This document shows positions 62,240 through 64,000 of a stretch of DNA of 64,000 nucleotides, piece after piece (the first letter of the stretch is position 1; every line of letters begins with the position of its first letter). Made by a program: the position numbers and the translations under genes. The notes under the pieces were generated by a model. That model had not been told where the DNA came from, did no database searches, and saw only the letters and a program-made list of their open reading frames with translations. Location of the stretch: the NCBI RefSeq assembly GCF_014192575.1, contig NZ_JACHYC010000007.1:310001-374000 (forward strand), in the 5' to 3' direction. The DNA comes from Variovorax sp. Sphag1AA (GTDB lineage: Bacteria > Pseudomonadota > Gammaproteobacteria > Burkholderiales > Burkholderiaceae_C).

Positions 62240-62575
62240 CTACCTAACCCGGGCATACTGATGCTGCTGCCAAACCTCCCCAGTAACGTCCTCCCAAGAT
62301 TCAATCGAGTTCGCCGCAGCCCATTGTCGCCAAACATACTCGGCGTCCAGATTCCCTCCCGGACGCCCTTTGAGGACATAGGTCCGACCAGTTCCAGTCT
62401 TGACGCGAAGTGTCTTGGCATCAACTTCGCGCACCACTGAACTCACCCGACCTTCGTTGTTTTCAATGCAGTATCCGACGAGGTGACGGTCTCCATCGGG
62501 GAGCTGGAGCACCTGCCAGCTTCTCAGCGTGAGAAGACGCTGCTCCTTTACCGGTCGTGTGCGCCAAACGGGCAT
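62240..62575 (-). CDS. Small hypothetical protein (direct-repeat copy 2, intact)
   Basis: A 111-residue protein starting MPVWRTRPVKEQRLLTLRSWQVLQLPDGDRHLVGYC, followed by VVREVDAKTLRVKTGTGRTYVLKGRPG and YVWRQWAAANSIESWEDV. The second block looks like a small all-beta domain and the end an acidic helix. Family unknown. The frameshifted sister is at 51764-52095. The ATG at 62575 is used; the longer frame has no support. Confidence 0.7.
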   Translation of the reverse strand: MPVWRTRPVKEQRLLTLRSWQVLQLPDGDRHLVGYCIENNEGRVSSVVREVDAKTLRVKTGTGRTYVLKGRPGGNLDAEYVWRQWAAANSIESWEDVTGEVWQQHQYARVR

Positions 62576-62969
62576 GTCGGATCCTTTCTCGCGGGCCGCC
62601 GCCAGGGGGATCAGCCTAGCTCGACCCCGGAGCATCGATTGCGAGTGAATTCACCGTGCCTTGTGCGCACCAGGCTGCGAACCGGTGCGTGAGAGGAGAG
62701 CGCTGCGTCCATTGATCCAGGGCCGGGCTTTCGCAGCTGTGTGGCGTCGAACTTGGCGCCCCCGGGTCGGTAGGCGCGCATGGGCACCGCTCCGAGGTTG
62801 ATGGCATACGCTTGGTCAAAGCCATGACCTGACGTGCCGCGCTCAGAGAGGCGGACGGTCGACCCCATTTTTTGGGCGATCCCTCGAGGAATTCCCGGGG
62901 GCAGAGCCCGTTCATCGCCCTTGACAGCGCGTTCAGCGGCGTTGCGGGCTCTGCGTTGACAATCGGCCT
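62576..62969. other. Gap without a recognised gene
   Basis: About 390 bases between the small gene and the methyltransferase-like gene, divergently arranged. Presumably contains both promoters; no further feature identified. Confidence 0.35.
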
Positions 62970-63635
62970 ATGGAGAGTTTCGCAATCGATCGAACCAGGG
63001 TACGGGACATCTCGCATCTGCTACTGGACGACCTCGGGCGCCTCCGTGTCACGCCGTCTCGCATCCTCAGCGAGACGACGCGAACGGAGAGACTGCTGTT
63101 CGGCATTCTTCATGGCTTCTACAGCTTCCCGACAACTGAGCTGTGCGAGTTCTTGCGAGGCCGCATCGGGGGCAGGAGCGCGATCGAGATTGGCGCTGGG
63201 CATGGCATCCTCGCCAGGGAACTGGGTATCCCTGCGACCGACAATCGCCAGCAGGAGGAAGCTGCCATCAAGGCCCACTACGAACGGCTGGGGCAGCCCA
63301 CGGTTCCCTATGGTGACAATGTAGAGCGGCTCGACGCGGCCGCCGCGGTCGCGCAGTACAAGCCCGAGGTTGTGATTGCATGTTGGGTCACCCACCGGTA
63401 CGACCCAAGTCGCCCGCAAGCCGGAGGCAGCGAGACCGATGTCGACGAGGCTGCAATCATCGGCTCTTGCGATGAGTACATTTTCGTCGGCAACGAGCAT
63501 GTCCATGCCAACAAGCCGATCTGGCAGCTGCCGCACGAACGGCTGACGCCACCCTGGCTCTATTCGCGTGCTGCAAACGGATCGGGCGAATTCATCGCCA
63601 TCTGGAATCGAGAGCAGCTCAGGGCGGAAGGCTGA
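62970..63635 (+). CDS. SAM-dependent methyltransferase-like protein
   Basis: A 221-residue protein. AIEIGAGHGILARELGI near residue 70 matches motif I of class I methyltransferases, and PEVVIACWVTHRYDPS is in the place of motif IV. The C-terminus (EYIFVGNEHVHANKPIW) resembles other uncharacterised members. The substrate is unknown. ATG at 62970. Confidence 0.65.
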   Translation: MESFAIDRTRVRDISHLLLDDLGRLRVTPSRILSETTRTERLLFGILHGFYSFPTTELCEFLRGRIGGRSAIEIGAGHGILARELGIPATDNRQQEEAAIKAHYERLGQPTVPYGDNVERLDAAAAVAQYKPEVVIACWVTHRYDPSRPQAGGSETDVDEAAIIGSCDEYIFVGNEHVHANKPIWQLPHERLTPPWLYSRAANGSGEFIAIWNREQLRAEG

Positions 63636-63697
63636 TCCCTTTCCCGGTCGTCGACTCGCGAATAGGCTCGTTATTCGAAGGAACTGGTTGATCCGCG

Positions 63698-63919
63698 TTA
63701 GTCGCATGACGGCCCGGGACCGTCCTGCTTTGCCAGGTGCTCGGCGAACTCAGGTGCCGGAATGCCCAGCGCCGCATCAAGATCCGTTTGGCCGACGATC
63801 AGGGCGGCTCCGAGTTCTCGCAACCCGGCAAGCGCCTCCTCGGCGAGTTCGACCAGGTATCTTTCGTCCTCGGCACCGCCGTCCAAATGGGCGGGGTCTT
63901 CGGCGTCAGGCGGCTTCAT
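63698..63919 (-). CDS. Small hypothetical protein
   Basis: A 73-residue acidic protein beginning MKPPDAEDPAHLDGGAEDERYLVELAEEALAGLRELGAALIVGQTDLDAALG and ending in PAPEFAEHLAKQ. The composition and helix pattern suggest true coding sequence, but no family is assigned. Near the right edge of the window. Confidence 0.45.
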   Translation of the reverse strand: MKPPDAEDPAHLDGGAEDERYLVELAEEALAGLRELGAALIVGQTDLDAALGIPAPEFAEHLAKQDGPGPSCD

Positions 63920-64000
63920 AGGCTCCCAAGGGTTCTCGATCCGGGCGCCTGGCCCTTGCTGCTGAACCGGCTTCGGACTTCACCGGCACATTCGGGGGCG

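Noticed and set aside
1..64000. tRNA, rRNA, CRISPR arrays, complete insertion sequences
   Set aside because: No cloverleaf, rRNA segment, regularly spaced repeat array or intact transposase was recognised by reading; a covariance-model scan would be needed to exclude small RNAs.

Overview
The window is 64 kb of GC-rich DNA with many acyl-CoA catabolism genes, six orphan Bug/TctC-type periplasmic binding proteins, three complete LysR regulators and a BoxR-like regulator. This points to a soil or water betaproteobacterium of the order Burkholderiales, probably Comamonadaceae or Alcaligenaceae (inference from gene families; no rRNA or tRNA gene was seen). Most of it is accessory catabolic DNA with many scars of recombination. 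|| 1-13.9 kb: one long plus-strand operon-like run, headed by a sigma-54 promoter match. It encodes a class III CoA-transferase, a BadI-like ring-opening hydrolase, an AliA-like acyl-CoA ligase, a BadK-like hydratase, a BadH-like SDR, an AliB-like acyl-CoA dehydrogenase, a 3-hydroxyacyl-CoA dehydrogenase split over two genes, EtfB/EtfA, a DUF35 zinc-ribbon/OB protein, a thiolase-fold protein without an obvious nucleophilic cysteine, a MaoC hydratase, a frameshifted DUF2889 gene and a NUDIX hydrolase. Together these match activation, dehydrogenation, hydration, oxidation and hydrolytic ring opening of a cyclohexanecarboxylate-like acid, followed by side-chain shortening. || 13.9-18.3 kb (minus): an exported carboxymuconolactone-decarboxylase-like protein, two cupins, and a decayed inverted copy of the thiolase-MaoC pair fused to the end of a CoA-transferase. 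|| 18.4-28.2 kb: a second acyl-CoA module (CoA-transferase, acyl-CoA dehydrogenase, crotonase), LysR, an atypical iron-type alcohol dehydrogenase, three Bug proteins, a degenerate DUF2889 gene and a hotdog thioesterase. || 28.6-32.2 kb: gene debris, with SDR, polysaccharide-deacetylase and LysR fragments joined end to end and a phospholipase-D-type gene present as two complementary halves on opposite strands. || 32.3-47 kb: carboxylesterase, MmgE/PrpD, Bug, LysR, an intact DUF2889, a second LysR, a crotonase lacking both catalytic glutamates, a CoA-transferase, and a Bug / UGSC-like / Bug block. A 41-bp conserved element with fixed spacing to an ATG lies upstream of the CoA-transferase and of both Bug genes. 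|| 47-51.4 kb: AraC regulator, tannase-family lipoprotein esterase, BoxR-like regulator and remnants of a tyrosine integrase. || 51.7-64 kb: a probable defence/genomic island. A DUF4011-helicase-Vsr-like nuclease-DUF3320 protein of about 2000 aa, a membrane protein and hypothetical genes lie between two direct copies of a small gene, one of them frameshifted. A methyltransferase-like gene and a small ORF close the window.
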